A DNA stretch of 64,000 bases from contig NZ_CP047056.1 in the NCBI RefSeq assembly GCF_011065405.1, positions 1,138,747-1,202,746 of the forward strand, read 5' to 3'. The notes under the pieces are model-generated. The model did not search any database. It was not told the DNA's origin and saw only the letters and a list, made by a program, of their open reading frames with translations. A program made the translations under genes and the position numbers. The DNA comes from Succinivibrio dextrinosolvens (GTDB taxonomy: Bacteria > Pseudomonadota > Gammaproteobacteria > Enterobacterales > Succinivibrionaceae). Positions 29,020-38,990 of the stretch are shown piece by piece; the stretch's first letter is position 1, and every line of letters starts with the position of its first letter.

Positions 29020-29574
29020 ATGAAAACAGCTTTGATTTTATACACCAACGGAACAGAGGATATCGAGGTTACTGCAGCTTTGGATGTACTGCACAGAGGT
29101 GGCGTAAAAATTACCACAGCTGCAGTTACAGATGAAAGCTCACGAATGGTGCCTTTAGCACACGGAACCGTCGTTGTATGCGACACCAACATAGATGAGC
29201 TTGAGGGAGAATATGATCTGATTGTAATTCCTGGAGGTCCTGGAACCAGAAATATGGCACAGAATGGCAAGGTTATCGACCTGCTAAAGGATCAGAAGGC
29301 AAAGGGAAAACTTATAGGTGCTATCTGTGCAGCGCCTGGAGTTGTACTTTACTCTCACGGACTTATTGATGATAAGACCACAGCCTCATGCTATCCTGGC
29401 TGTGAATGCGGCAAAAACTTCAGCAAACAGGGAGTTTCTGTTTCAGAGGATGGCAGGATTATAACAGCAAGATCTGCTCACTATGCTATTGCTTTTGGAC
29501 TTGAAATGCTGAAAGCTTTATCTGGAGAAGAGATATCTCTAAAGGTAGCAAGAGATCTTCTGGTTATTGAATAG
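29020..29574 (+). CDS. DJ-1/PfpI family protein (YajL-like)
   Basis: Class I glutamine amidotransferase-like fold; relatives such as YajL act as oxidative-stress chaperones or deglycases, an activity still debated. The 184-residue protein has the nucleophile elbow GAICAAP with Cys103, the early acidic residue that tunes the cysteine in EDIE (Glu16), and IVIPGGPG. Length and order match YajL. The gene is monocistronic, with a GGTAAGGATA ribosome binding region before the ATG. Confidence 0.9.
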   Translation: MKTALILYTNGTEDIEVTAALDVLHRGGVKITTAAVTDESSRMVPLAHGTVVVCDTNIDELEGEYDLIVIPGGPGTRNMAQNGKVIDLLKDQKAKGKLIGAICAAPGVVLYSHGLIDDKTTASCYPGCECGKNFSKQGVSVSEDGRIITARSAHYAIAFGLEMLKALSGEEISLKVARDLLVIE

Positions 29575-29676
29575 TTGTTATGGTATTTTTATACTATTAA
29601 TAAACTGTTACTTTTATATTTTTTTTCTTAAAAGAATAGAGGAACTATCCTCTGTTCTTTCATTTTCATTCAAATA

Positions 29677-31305
29677 CTAATCAACAATCTTATAGAGCGT
29701 AATTTTTCGTTTGTCCTTTGAACCATCAAAAACACAAGCAATCTGGATTAGTTCTCTTCCTTCAAGATATTCAGAAGCGTACTCTTTTTCCTTAATCTGT
29801 TTTACAGCATCCTCAAGAAGAGATTCAACATTCTGTCCTTCATCAGAATATTTCAGCTCAAGAACAATTCTCCTGTTATCAAGATTGATCAGAATATCAC
29901 TTCTACCTTTAAAATTATGCTGTTCAGATCTAACATCGACTCCCTTTCCCATAAGATAAGCTTGAATAACCGCCCTTAATGATGGTTCGTCATGTATAAC
30001 TGTATTCTTATCGTATACCACAGCTGCAGTTACGCTATTGAATAAGGATATCAACTCTTCAACAGAACTTGTTTCAAGAAGATTAACATTATTGTAGGTA
30101 ATGATTTCTATTGTCTTTGAAAACAGTTTCATACTTAGAAGCCTGCACAAGGCAGTTGACACTTCTTTGTTTGCAAAGCCCAGCAATAAAGTAGAACGAT
30201 TAGAATTGATATCAGATTTTAAGGTCAGATACCCAGACTGATACATAAGAACATTTTCGTTCATATCTATTAGAGAAGTTGGATTCTTAAAATCGTCATA
30301 GTTAATAACTATTTCTGATGACTGAAATTTATTCAGATCGATTTCATGAGATTCCATATAATTTCTGAGTATTGATGGAATTCCTCCAACATCGTACCAG
30401 TAATCACCAAAAACAACCTTTCTTCTTTCGGCTATATCCTGTAAAAAGTTGTTTACAGAATAGGTTGAGAAAACTTTGTTTTCAAAAAATTCATCAAAGC
30501 AGTAGCCATCGTAATTAACAGCCATTCTGTCCAGAAGATTCTCTATTTCCTCATCCGACACGGCATCAGTATCTTTATGCTTTTCAAAAGAAACTCCAAG
30601 CTTTAAATAATCAATATAGAATTGCTTAATCTCTTCTCTGGTAAAACCTATCATCTTTGAATAGGCATTATGATAGCTTAAATCCTTGATATCAGAACCT
30701 ACAGAGAAAATTGATACATCCTTAAAGCGAGTTACACCTGTAACTGCAAGAAATCTAATCTGCTTCTTTCCTTTTAGCGCAGCATAAAACTCTCGTATGC
30801 AGTTTCTAAATGACTCATAGAGCTCTGGATTATTGATATTAGCGGTAAGCTGACAATCATACTCATCTATTAGAATAACAATCTTTTTGTCATCAAGAGC
30901 ATTAAAAAGATCAATAATTGCACTATCCGCTTCACAACTTGTAATCGCATCCTTTAAGCCTTGTTTTTCAGCAAATACGGATATTGCCTTTGAGATTTTC
31001 TCATTGAATGCAGCAACGCTATTTACCCTATACTCAAGGAAATTCAGATGGAGAACAGGGTACTTTTCCTGCTCCCATTTATCGTAAATCCAAGTTCCCT
31101 TAAAGTAAGGCTCAACTCCCTGTTCAAAAAGAGTTCCGATAGTATTTAGTGTTAGAGATTTACCGAAACGACGAGGACGAGAAAAGAAGACGCGCTTATA
31201 ATTTCTTATAAGATTATAGATATACTCCGTCTTATCTACATAGATTGAATTACTATCTAAAAAATCCTCGAATCTTTCAGATGAAGCAATCACTTTTATA
31301 GACAC
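29677..31305 (-). CDS. AAA-ATPase with PD-(D/E)XK nuclease domain (DUF1703 type), paralogue 3
   Basis: The 542-residue protein has IYVDKTEYIYNLI, Walker A RPRRFGKS (43-50), Walker B IVILIDEYD (D147, E148), sensor FLAVTGVTRF, NYDGYCFDE, and a nuclease core with D470 and E483-x-K485 (VLELKYSDEG). In length and C-terminal motif it is nearer paralogue 1 than paralogues 2 and 4. It sits just upstream (on the same strand, downstream in transcription) of lonH, with 25 bp between the lonH stop and its ATG, so it may be read from the lonH transcript. All catalytic positions are intact. Function unknown. Confidence 0.88.
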   Translation of the reverse strand: MSIKVIASSERFEDFLDSNSIYVDKTEYIYNLIRNYKRVFFSRPRRFGKSLTLNTIGTLFEQGVEPYFKGTWIYDKWEQEKYPVLHLNFLEYRVNSVAAFNEKISKAISVFAEKQGLKDAITSCEADSAIIDLFNALDDKKIVILIDEYDCQLTANINNPELYESFRNCIREFYAALKGKKQIRFLAVTGVTRFKDVSIFSVGSDIKDLSYHNAYSKMIGFTREEIKQFYIDYLKLGVSFEKHKDTDAVSDEEIENLLDRMAVNYDGYCFDEFFENKVFSTYSVNNFLQDIAERRKVVFGDYWYDVGGIPSILRNYMESHEIDLNKFQSSEIVINYDDFKNPTSLIDMNENVLMYQSGYLTLKSDINSNRSTLLLGFANKEVSTALCRLLSMKLFSKTIEIITYNNVNLLETSSVEELISLFNSVTAAVVYDKNTVIHDEPSLRAVIQAYLMGKGVDVRSEQHNFKGRSDILINLDNRRIVLELKYSDEGQNVESLLEDAVKQIKEKEYASEYLEGRELIQIACVFDGSKDKRKITLYKIVD

Positions 31306-31330
31306 ATTTCCTTTTCCTCACGAGAAATCG

Positions 31331-32905
31331 TTAAAAGAACTTCCACCATGGACGTGGATTCTTGCCGTTACCAATCTCATCGAGTCTTGTGCAGATCTTA
31401 GCGCAGATAGAATTCTCAACCGAACTGTCTCCCCAAGGAGTTTTAAGTAATAACTTGGCTGCTCCGGTTACATGGGAAACAACATAAATATGGAACTTAC
31501 CTTCCTTAACTGCAGAGATAACGGATCCTCTCAATACAAGCTGATCAACACAGGAAGCAGGAATAATTACGCCCTGAGTTCCGGTTAGTCCATGCAGACG
31601 ACAGATCTTGAAAAAGCCTTCAATTTTCTCATTAACACCGCCTACAGGCTGAACATCTCCGAACTGATCAACAGCTCCGGTTACAGCCAGATCCTGACGA
31701 ATAGGCAAATCGGATAATGCAGATATAACCGCACAAAGGCCGGTTAAGGATGCAGAGTCACCATCAATCTCACTGTATGACTGTTCAAAGACCAAACTTG
31801 CAGATACAGGCAGAGGCTGTTCAGCACCAAATTCATTGGCAAGAAAACCATTGATAATCATCATGGCCTTGGCATGAATCTGACCTGCAAGTTCAGCCTT
31901 GCGCTCAATATCTATAACATCCCCTTCTCCACCGGCACGTAAAGTTGCGGTGATTCTGACAGGCTCTCCATATTCATAGGAGGTTCCGGCGGTTTCAATG
32001 ACACTCAGGCCGTTTATCTGCCCTACCTCCTCACCCTCTGTTGCAAGCAGGATCTGGTTGTCACGGTGATTTCTTAATTCAAGCTCAGCAAAATAGTTGA
32101 TACGGTAATCTTCTGCAGCGATTGCCTTTAATACAGCGAGGTTATCAACAGTATTTCCATTTGCATAACGATTGGCAGCTATTACCAGAGTACAAAGTCT
32201 TATCTCAGGAATTCCGAGCCATCTTCTGTCTCCTGACTGTCTTGAAGACCAGATACACAGAAGTTCAATTGCCTCCTGCGAAAAGTTATGAAGCTTATAC
32301 TTTTTAACATAACTTGCCACAAGGGATGCCATAAGCTCGACACCACCGGCAATAGGAAATTCCATGACAATATCTGAGCGTAGCACATTATCAAGTGAAG
32401 GCCAGATCATCTGCAGAGAAGCACACTCGGTGGCATCACCGCACAGAATAAGCTTAAGACTTTCGTTCTGAGCAATGCATGCGTCTGACATATTCAGCCA
32501 TTTTGGATGATCCAGCAGATGAGAGCAAGGCATGATAACATAACCTTTAGAGGTCAGAACACCGTCAACCTTGTCATTACCAAAGAATTCAAACCTGGTT
32601 GGCGCATAGGCAATGGTAGGTTCCTGCCCAGAGAGTTCAGCTACTAGTTCATGAGCAATCTCAATAGTGTTTACTCTTGAACTGCCGCAGAGTATAAGAA
32701 TTTTGGTATAAGGATTGTTTATAAGCTCTTTTACAGCATTTCTTGCTCTTAACTGGAGTCTGGCAAAGGAGCGAGGTCTAAATTCACTTGTATCTTTGAA
32801 ATCTTTTCTTTCAATAACAGGCAGTAAATCCTGATATTCAAGCTCAACAATGGCATCTGCAGCATTCTGAGCTTCTTCGGTTGCTTCTGTAAAAACGTAT
32901 TTCAA
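31331..32905 (-). CDS. Lon-like protease LonH/YcbZ
   Basis: Predicted ATP-dependent-protease relative with a Lon (S16) peptidase domain. The 524-residue protein aligns by eye with E. coli YcbZ (586): LIETEGERIGQINALSVIE-like ILLATEGEEVGQINGLSV, IERKAELAGQIHAKAMMII, FEQSYSEIDGDSAS with catalytic Ser384, and GGVNEKIEGFF with Lys427, the 43-residue spacing of the Lon dyad. The N-terminal ATPase-like half has only a degenerate P-loop (LCGSSRVNT), as in LonH. In E. coli ycbZ precedes fabA; here it is between tamB and an ATPase. Confidence 0.88.
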   Translation of the reverse strand: MKYVFTEATEEAQNAADAIVELEYQDLLPVIERKDFKDTSEFRPRSFARLQLRARNAVKELINNPYTKILILCGSSRVNTIEIAHELVAELSGQEPTIAYAPTRFEFFGNDKVDGVLTSKGYVIMPCSHLLDHPKWLNMSDACIAQNESLKLILCGDATECASLQMIWPSLDNVLRSDIVMEFPIAGGVELMASLVASYVKKYKLHNFSQEAIELLCIWSSRQSGDRRWLGIPEIRLCTLVIAANRYANGNTVDNLAVLKAIAAEDYRINYFAELELRNHRDNQILLATEGEEVGQINGLSVIETAGTSYEYGEPVRITATLRAGGEGDVIDIERKAELAGQIHAKAMMIINGFLANEFGAEQPLPVSASLVFEQSYSEIDGDSASLTGLCAVISALSDLPIRQDLAVTGAVDQFGDVQPVGGVNEKIEGFFKICRLHGLTGTQGVIIPASCVDQLVLRGSVISAVKEGKFHIYVVSHVTGAAKLLLKTPWGDSSVENSICAKICTRLDEIGNGKNPRPWWKFF

Positions 32906-32919
32906 GTGTTATACCTATT

Positions 32920-35900
32920 TTAATTTGTCTCAAAGCTGTAAATAAGATTTACCGACTGATCGATTGATGCGACGAATTCAGCATACAGCTTTCTTATTAG
33001 TTCATACCTGATCTTAAACTCATTAACCGAGTTATAAATACCATATCCATATGAAAGACGCAATCTGTTGTTCACGTAGGTTTGAACTTCAACCTGTGTT
33101 TCCTCTCCGCTTCCAGATGAGCCTAACTGCACACCTTCCATGCCGAATATTCCGACAACAGAATTCAGCATACCAGCTGTGGTTCCAAGACCCAATGACA
33201 TTAAAAGCTGGGTACTTGAGGCATCTGAATTGCCAGAGGAGTTTCGCTCAAGGCCATGACCATATAACAGGTAGCTTAAGATCTCATTCTTACTCATGGC
33301 AGGCTTGGAGAACAGCGTTATCTCAGGATTCTCAGCATATCCGGTAACCTTTACACCAGCCAGCACATCATCGTCAATGGCGCTTGGGTCTGCCACCACT
33401 TCAACATCCAGTGCCGGATTGGTAATATCATTTTTAAAGATGGCATGTCCGTGGTTGATAATAAACTTGTGACCGTACATATCCGCAGTAGCGTGTTCAA
33501 GCGAAATCTTACCATTAGAGAGGACCCTGTTAGAATCAGAAGCCTTGGTGATATTAACACCACCTACAACCTGCGAGCGCACGCCCATAGCGTTAACTCT
33601 GACGTTATCGCCAAGATTGATCTGTACATCAAGGATCATGTCATTATTGATTGCTGCCGCCTTTTTACGGTCAATCATCATACCGCGCAGATTGGTATTG
33701 GAGTCCACAAAGATTTCATCCTTGGATGGGGAGATACTCTTGTTATCAAGAGACTTGAATTTAATGGTGGCATGAGGAATATCAACCTTACCTGTCACCT
33801 TGATAACCTCATTAAGCTCGCACAGAGTATGGATATTTGCCACGGCCTCACCATAGGTTAAAAGGAAGAAAGGCAGATTATCAGCATCTAGATGAAGTCT
33901 GCCTCTGGCGCCTTCAGTCCATTCAAGGTCACCTGTAAGCTTAAGATCCGACTCATTAAGAGTAAACACACCGTTAACCTTACCCTTTGAACCGTCAGCT
34001 TTTACACTGACGTCAAACTTGCTGATCTCTCCTATACTCAAAGCTGGATCGGCTCTGCCGTTTACATTTATGTCACCAAAGAATAAAGGAACATCAAGAG
34101 TACCGCCGAGAGTACCTTTAATATTGGCAAGGCCCTCAAGAAGATTAAGCTGTTTGGTGGTTGCAGTGAACAGATCAAGATTAAGATCTTTTAAAAGTAC
34201 GTTGCCGGATAGCTTCTTTGAAGAATAAGGATCAGTAACCGCTGCACTGACATTCAGGGTTCCAAGCTCTCTTCGTAATTCAACATTGAGATCGGTTGTA
34301 AACTTCTGTCGGTCTGCATCAAAATCAATATGAATATTCTTGTATGGAATAAAGCTTGAGTATGCCATTACCCTGCCGTTTTCAGATTTGATATTACCTT
34401 TTACGTTAGGAATTCCGTTAGTTACATTGATATCTGAATGTCCGGAGAGTTTTCCTGAAAGGTTAACCTCATCAGGGAGATATTTGTTTACCACCTGCAG
34501 ATTAAGCTTATCAAGATCAACAACTGTTTTAAGAGAACCAGGACCAAAGATAGTCTCTGTTGAGATTAGATTAAAGGTTCCGTCTGTGATGGTAACCGGG
34601 GAAATCCTGCCACTCTTATCATTAAGATTCAGATTAATCTCAATAGGCTCTTTTATGAAAATAGGTTCAACCACATTCGATACCACCAGCATATTCATAA
34701 TCTTTGCGGCATAGGAATTCCTGTTTTGATCATAAGAGCCTTCAGCAGAGATGTAACTGCCTCCACCTGAACCGCAGGAAAAAGTAAGTCGGTGATGAGG
34801 AAGATCTCCTGAGAAATCCAGAGAGCATTTCTTATAAGGCTTGATGTATTTTGACACCATAACCGTATTGGCAATCATAGACAGATTCATGTGCATTGAG
34901 GCTAAATCCATTACGGTATCAAACACAAAATTGGACATGAAAATGTTATTGAAGAAAAAGCGCTCAGACTTTCCGGCAAGAGAAATTCTTGGAGATTTTG
35001 CATCCCCGTTTACCGCCAGTCGTCCTTTAAAACTCCCCTTTGCCCCCGGAATAATCAAGGATAAATCAGGCAACTCAAATGAACCGTCCAGATAAGAAGA
35101 GCTTTCGCTTAGATTGCCTTTTAAATTTACCGAGTTTTCCTTCTGATTAAACTCAAATTTCTCTACATGAAATCCTGTATCAGAAACACCGGCTAAATCT
35201 TTTATGACCAGCTCTGATGGATTAGAGTTCAAATAAAATCTCGCATTAACATGATCGACTCCGACTTCAATAGCATTTGATTTTGAATCGGAAAAGACTC
35301 TGAACTGAGAGTCCATCTCAAGACCTCCGCGCAGGAACTCGGATATATCACCTGCATCATCAGCCTTGAAGCTTACCTTGCCGTCAAAGCCTACCTTTTC
35401 ATCAAAGGAGACAAGGCCTTCAGCACTGCCCTTCACCACACGATCACCTAAAAGACCGCTGAGATCAAAATGATGAATCTTAAAGTCTGACAGGGTAAGT
35501 GTTGAGTCCAGCGAAAGCTTGGTCTTTTTAAAGCCGTAACCAGAAAATACGGTATCAAACTTAAGAGGCATCTCTTTGAAAATGGCTCCATCCAATGTCA
35601 GATTAACATTCCTAAAGTGCAAAAGATTGCGTTTTAAATCATCTTCGCTGATGCTTGAGGAGATACCGGTCTCAACAGATTCGATATTAGAAACAATCTC
35701 TTTTACGGTTTCATGCTCAAGCGAGGTTTTAGCCTTTTTCTGCAGTTCCTCTGAGTCCACCATTGGGAAGGTAATGTTGTCGGATTTTACTCCAAGATAA
35801 ACAGGCACTTCATTTGACAGTGTATTTATCCTGGCCTTCACATCTATCTTTTTAGGAGTATTGATGGAGGCATCAAGATTAAGATTAACCAGATCACCTT

Positions 35901-36897
35901 TAATGGTTCCCTCTCCTGTCAGTCCATATAAGGCAGACTCGTAGTGCTCAAGATTGTATTTGGTGTTATAGCCGACACCTGAAACCACAAAATTCATGTT
36001 GTAGTAATCAACAAAATCCATGGTGCCAGATACACTGACCTCACCTAAAGCATGACATGCTCTAACTGAAAAGACCTTTAACAGAGTGTGCTCCCACAGT
36101 GCATTCACTGTGGCATCCACAAGACCGGTATCGTAGCCGTCCTGATAATATCTGCCCTGCTTAATCTTAAGATTGTATAGAGCGCAGTTTAAAGGAAGAT
36201 CAATATCGGTAATCTTCTCGATGGCACCGTTGCCATTGTCAAATGTCAGGATTTCAGGCAGGTTATTAGGCTTCTCTGCATCATCTCCGGTATATTTAAG
36301 ATGGACTGACGGATTTTCAATAACACCTGAGGTTACTCCTGCAAAATCATCATGAGCCTCTAAAACAAGATCAGCCTTTGGGACTCTTACATCCACAATA
36401 TCTGAAAGATAGGCAAAATCCTTCAGTTTTAAGGAATCAATTGCAATCTTTACAAGAAAATCCAGTCGGAATGGCTCTTCATCTTCTGCTTCTACTGCAG
36501 TTAATGCCTCCTCCTCAGAGCTCTCCTCCTCATCAGACTGGTAGGTAAGTTCAACTTCAAGCTTATCGGCAATGAGATGATCGATTTTAAAGACATCTGA
36601 AGAGAGATAGCCTAAGGCATGATATTTGAGATCGAGACTGTTGGCACGGATAATCACCACGTCCTTTACATTGACTTCAAAATAGCTGTCGGTCTTAAAG
36701 CCGTTTAGAACCGAGCCTTCATCAATATCAGCGGTAATGGTCAGAATGTCAGATAAGGAACTGTTGACCTTGGAGACAATAAACTTCATTCCCGATGTTG
36801 TGCCCAGGGCATAATACAGAATTGAGCCCAAAGTCAGCATCAGAACAGCAGTTATCAGTGCAGAAATTTTTAAAATTTTTTTTAATTTTGCATTCAT
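32920..36897 (-). CDS. tamB: Translocation and assembly module protein TamB
   Basis: AsmA-like bridge protein of the envelope, implicated in outer-membrane protein assembly and phospholipid transport. The 1325-residue protein (E. coli 1259) has an N-terminal inner-membrane anchor (ILKISALITAVLMLTLGSILYYAL), a long beta-rich body, and the C-terminal DUF490 domain (ILSYLLYGHGLE, GSSGSGEETQVEVQTYVNNRLRLSYGYGI, KLYAEFVASIDQSVNLIYSFE). An acidic EEESSEEEALTAVEAEDEE stretch near residue 125 is unusual. It follows tamA by 2 bp, so the two are translationally coupled. Confidence 0.95.
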   Translation of the reverse strand: MNAKLKKILKISALITAVLMLTLGSILYYALGTTSGMKFIVSKVNSSLSDILTITADIDEGSVLNGFKTDSYFEVNVKDVVIIRANSLDLKYHALGYLSSDVFKIDHLIADKLEVELTYQSDEEESSEEEALTAVEAEDEEPFRLDFLVKIAIDSLKLKDFAYLSDIVDVRVPKADLVLEAHDDFAGVTSGVIENPSVHLKYTGDDAEKPNNLPEILTFDNGNGAIEKITDIDLPLNCALYNLKIKQGRYYQDGYDTGLVDATVNALWEHTLLKVFSVRACHALGEVSVSGTMDFVDYYNMNFVVSGVGYNTKYNLEHYESALYGLTGEGTIKGDLVNLNLDASINTPKKIDVKARINTLSNEVPVYLGVKSDNITFPMVDSEELQKKAKTSLEHETVKEIVSNIESVETGISSSISEDDLKRNLLHFRNVNLTLDGAIFKEMPLKFDTVFSGYGFKKTKLSLDSTLTLSDFKIHHFDLSGLLGDRVVKGSAEGLVSFDEKVGFDGKVSFKADDAGDISEFLRGGLEMDSQFRVFSDSKSNAIEVGVDHVNARFYLNSNPSELVIKDLAGVSDTGFHVEKFEFNQKENSVNLKGNLSESSSYLDGSFELPDLSLIIPGAKGSFKGRLAVNGDAKSPRISLAGKSERFFFNNIFMSNFVFDTVMDLASMHMNLSMIANTVMVSKYIKPYKKCSLDFSGDLPHHRLTFSCGSGGGSYISAEGSYDQNRNSYAAKIMNMLVVSNVVEPIFIKEPIEINLNLNDKSGRISPVTITDGTFNLISTETIFGPGSLKTVVDLDKLNLQVVNKYLPDEVNLSGKLSGHSDINVTNGIPNVKGNIKSENGRVMAYSSFIPYKNIHIDFDADRQKFTTDLNVELRRELGTLNVSAAVTDPYSSKKLSGNVLLKDLNLDLFTATTKQLNLLEGLANIKGTLGGTLDVPLFFGDINVNGRADPALSIGEISKFDVSVKADGSKGKVNGVFTLNESDLKLTGDLEWTEGARGRLHLDADNLPFFLLTYGEAVANIHTLCELNEVIKVTGKVDIPHATIKFKSLDNKSISPSKDEIFVDSNTNLRGMMIDRKKAAAINNDMILDVQINLGDNVRVNAMGVRSQVVGGVNITKASDSNRVLSNGKISLEHATADMYGHKFIINHGHAIFKNDITNPALDVEVVADPSAIDDDVLAGVKVTGYAENPEITLFSKPAMSKNEILSYLLYGHGLERNSSGNSDASSTQLLMSLGLGTTAGMLNSVVGIFGMEGVQLGSSGSGEETQVEVQTYVNNRLRLSYGYGIYNSVNEFKIRYELIRKLYAEFVASIDQSVNLIYSFETN

Positions 36898-36899
36898 AT

Positions 36900-38717
36900 T
36901 TAAAATTCTGGGCCAAACTGCAGGTGTAATCTTACGCCGTGCTTGTCACGATGATTGTCAATTCCGTATGCAATATCAATCTTGGCAATACCGTAAGGCG
37001 TTATGTAGCGGTAGCCGATGCCCGGTCCGTACAGAAAATGATGATCCTCTTTATAGTCGTTGGTAACAATTGCAGAGTCTAGGAATACCGCACCTCTGCT
37101 GTTGCTGATACCAATCGGAAATTCAAATTCTGCGGTGGCACAGGACATATATTTAGAACCAAGAAGCTCATCCTTTGAGTTTCTAGTAGACTGAGACTTA
37201 TAGCTAAAGCCACGCAGAGTCTGATCACCGCCGGCAAAATAACGCATTGAAGGAGGAACCTTTCCTGCATCAGAACCTAAGTTTGCGCCCTGATATAATT
37301 TATATAAAAATCTTGTGTTCTCTGTAGGTGATAATACACCCTTGAAGATCAGTTCACTCTTCCAGAATGTCAGATCTGAGATAATACTCGAGGAGAATTT
37401 GTTGTCAAAAACAATCGAGTAACCAGCTCTAGGGTCAAGACCTCCTGTTGATGTTCTCATAGAGAGCATGGTGCCGAGCATGGTATTGAAGGAATGACCA
37501 TCCTCATCAGCCTGAGTATATTTTTCATACTCTGTTGCCACATAGTAGTCACGGCGCCATTTACCAACCATATTGGCTACATAGTGGAAAGAGCCATGAG
37601 AAATATCTGACAGGGTATCGTTCAGATCGATTCTGGTCTGAGAGAGCTTGATAAAGAAATAATCTAAATTAGGATTCTTGTGCGGAATCTTGTAGATAGC
37701 CTGAGCTGTCTGTTTCTTCTTAGAGGCTCTGACAAAGGATGAGAAGGAATGACCTCTTGAACTGATAAGAGGCTTATCCCAGCCTAAAATTCCACGGATA
37801 CCTTCATCTGTTGAAAAACCAATACCGACACGGTACTGATTCTTAGCCTGTCGTTCTAGACCTAGTTTTACAGGAACCTGACCATCCTTACGCTCCTCCA
37901 CAACCGGCTGTACATCCACAGAACGGTAGTAGTTGGTCTGTGACAGTGAAGTTGAGAAACTGTTCAGTGTATGAGAGGAGAAATAATCTCCTTCCTTGAA
38001 GTTAATAAGCGATCTTGAAGGAGTTAAAAGCCAGTCGGTTTTCTCATCAGTTATCAGCTTGCCGAATTTATAGCGCTTGCCGGTATCGTAGATTAGAACA
38101 ATATCTGCAGCATTCTGCTCCTGGTATACCAGAATTCTTGAACTGATAAGCTTTGAATCAAAAAAGCCCAGAGAGATGGCATTATCCTTGAGCGCAGCCT
38201 TGAGCTGCTCGTATTTACCATGGTCAAGCAGAGTATATGGACCGATTCCGCTCTTCTCTACAATCTTTTTAAAGGACTGATAAAAAGCTCCCTCACCCAG
38301 AATCTCAATCTGGAAATTTCTGATGAAAAGAGGCTTTCCTAAATCAACGTCGGCTACAAGCTCTCTTGATTTGGAATCCCTCTTAGGATAATCAAGATTT
38401 ATCTTAGGATGGTAGTAACCGTAGGAGTGAACTGCAAGCGTAATCTTATCGGAAATTTCCTTGCCATAGAGTCGGGATTTTTCCTTGGCAATCTGGGGCA
38501 GCGAGGACAGATATCCGTATACGTTATCCCTTACATCCTGTCTATTGATACCGTTAACCTTGATGGTTATAGGATTTGGTACGGTGTTGACGGATTTAAC
38601 AGGCTTGCCGTCAGAAGAGCAGCCACCAGCCACAGAGACAGCAATAGCCAGAGCACATTCAATTATAAAGGTGCTCTTCTTAAGTCTGAACCTAACCTTA
38701 TGCTGGCGATTAAACAT
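36900..38717 (-). CDS. tamA: Translocation and assembly module outer-membrane protein TamA
   Basis: Omp85-superfamily barrel that works with TamB. The 605-residue protein has POTRA-like repeats (about 45-270) and a C-terminal 16-strand barrel region with the family's RYFAGGDQTLRGF motif and GPGIGYRYITPYGIAKIDIAYGI near the end, finishing in LQFGPEF with terminal Phe. The signal sequence is odd: a basic start, a hydrophobic stretch, then SVAGGCSS, which resembles a weak lipobox with Cys33. It is the first gene of the tamA-tamB operon, divergent from carA. Confidence 0.93.
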   Translation of the reverse strand: MFNRQHKVRFRLKKSTFIIECALAIAVSVAGGCSSDGKPVKSVNTVPNPITIKVNGINRQDVRDNVYGYLSSLPQIAKEKSRLYGKEISDKITLAVHSYGYYHPKINLDYPKRDSKSRELVADVDLGKPLFIRNFQIEILGEGAFYQSFKKIVEKSGIGPYTLLDHGKYEQLKAALKDNAISLGFFDSKLISSRILVYQEQNAADIVLIYDTGKRYKFGKLITDEKTDWLLTPSRSLINFKEGDYFSSHTLNSFSTSLSQTNYYRSVDVQPVVEERKDGQVPVKLGLERQAKNQYRVGIGFSTDEGIRGILGWDKPLISSRGHSFSSFVRASKKKQTAQAIYKIPHKNPNLDYFFIKLSQTRIDLNDTLSDISHGSFHYVANMVGKWRRDYYVATEYEKYTQADEDGHSFNTMLGTMLSMRTSTGGLDPRAGYSIVFDNKFSSSIISDLTFWKSELIFKGVLSPTENTRFLYKLYQGANLGSDAGKVPPSMRYFAGGDQTLRGFSYKSQSTRNSKDELLGSKYMSCATAEFEFPIGISNSRGAVFLDSAIVTNDYKEDHHFLYGPGIGYRYITPYGIAKIDIAYGIDNHRDKHGVRLHLQFGPEF

Positions 38718-38876
38718 TCTTAGAAAACAATATCCGAATACGCTTATTTATAGTAATTTTTTTACCCTAATTATATCGAACTTTCTTATTTCAGTTATAG
38801 GAAGCAGGAATAATTGTGAAAAAAAACAAAGAAAAAGGACATCATATAACCAAATTGGTTCAAATATGTTTTTTTC

Positions 38877-38904
38877 TTGAAAAAGTATGAGATTCATCTA
38901 AAAT
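38877..38904 (+). promoter_or_regulatory. Probable sigma-70 promoter of carAB
   Basis: TTGAAA (38877-38882), 16 bp, TAAAAT (38899-38904), about 87 bp before the carA GTG. Only an ATTCA half resembling an ARG box overlaps the spacer, so arginine control is not shown. Confidence 0.55.
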
Positions 38905-38990
38905 ATTGCAGACTATGGTCCTGGTGAAAAAAATACTGCACCAAAGATCAGCGTCACTTTGTGTTCTCAATCATTTTTTTGGGGGTCTTT

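Noticed and set aside
33051..35800. Several long plus-strand frames opposite tamB
   Set aside because: They are antisense shadows of the 1325-codon tamB gene, with no ribosome binding sites or recognisable motifs.
38877..38990. ArgR operator upstream of carA
   Set aside because: Only one ATTCA half-site is visible; a paired ARG box is lacking.
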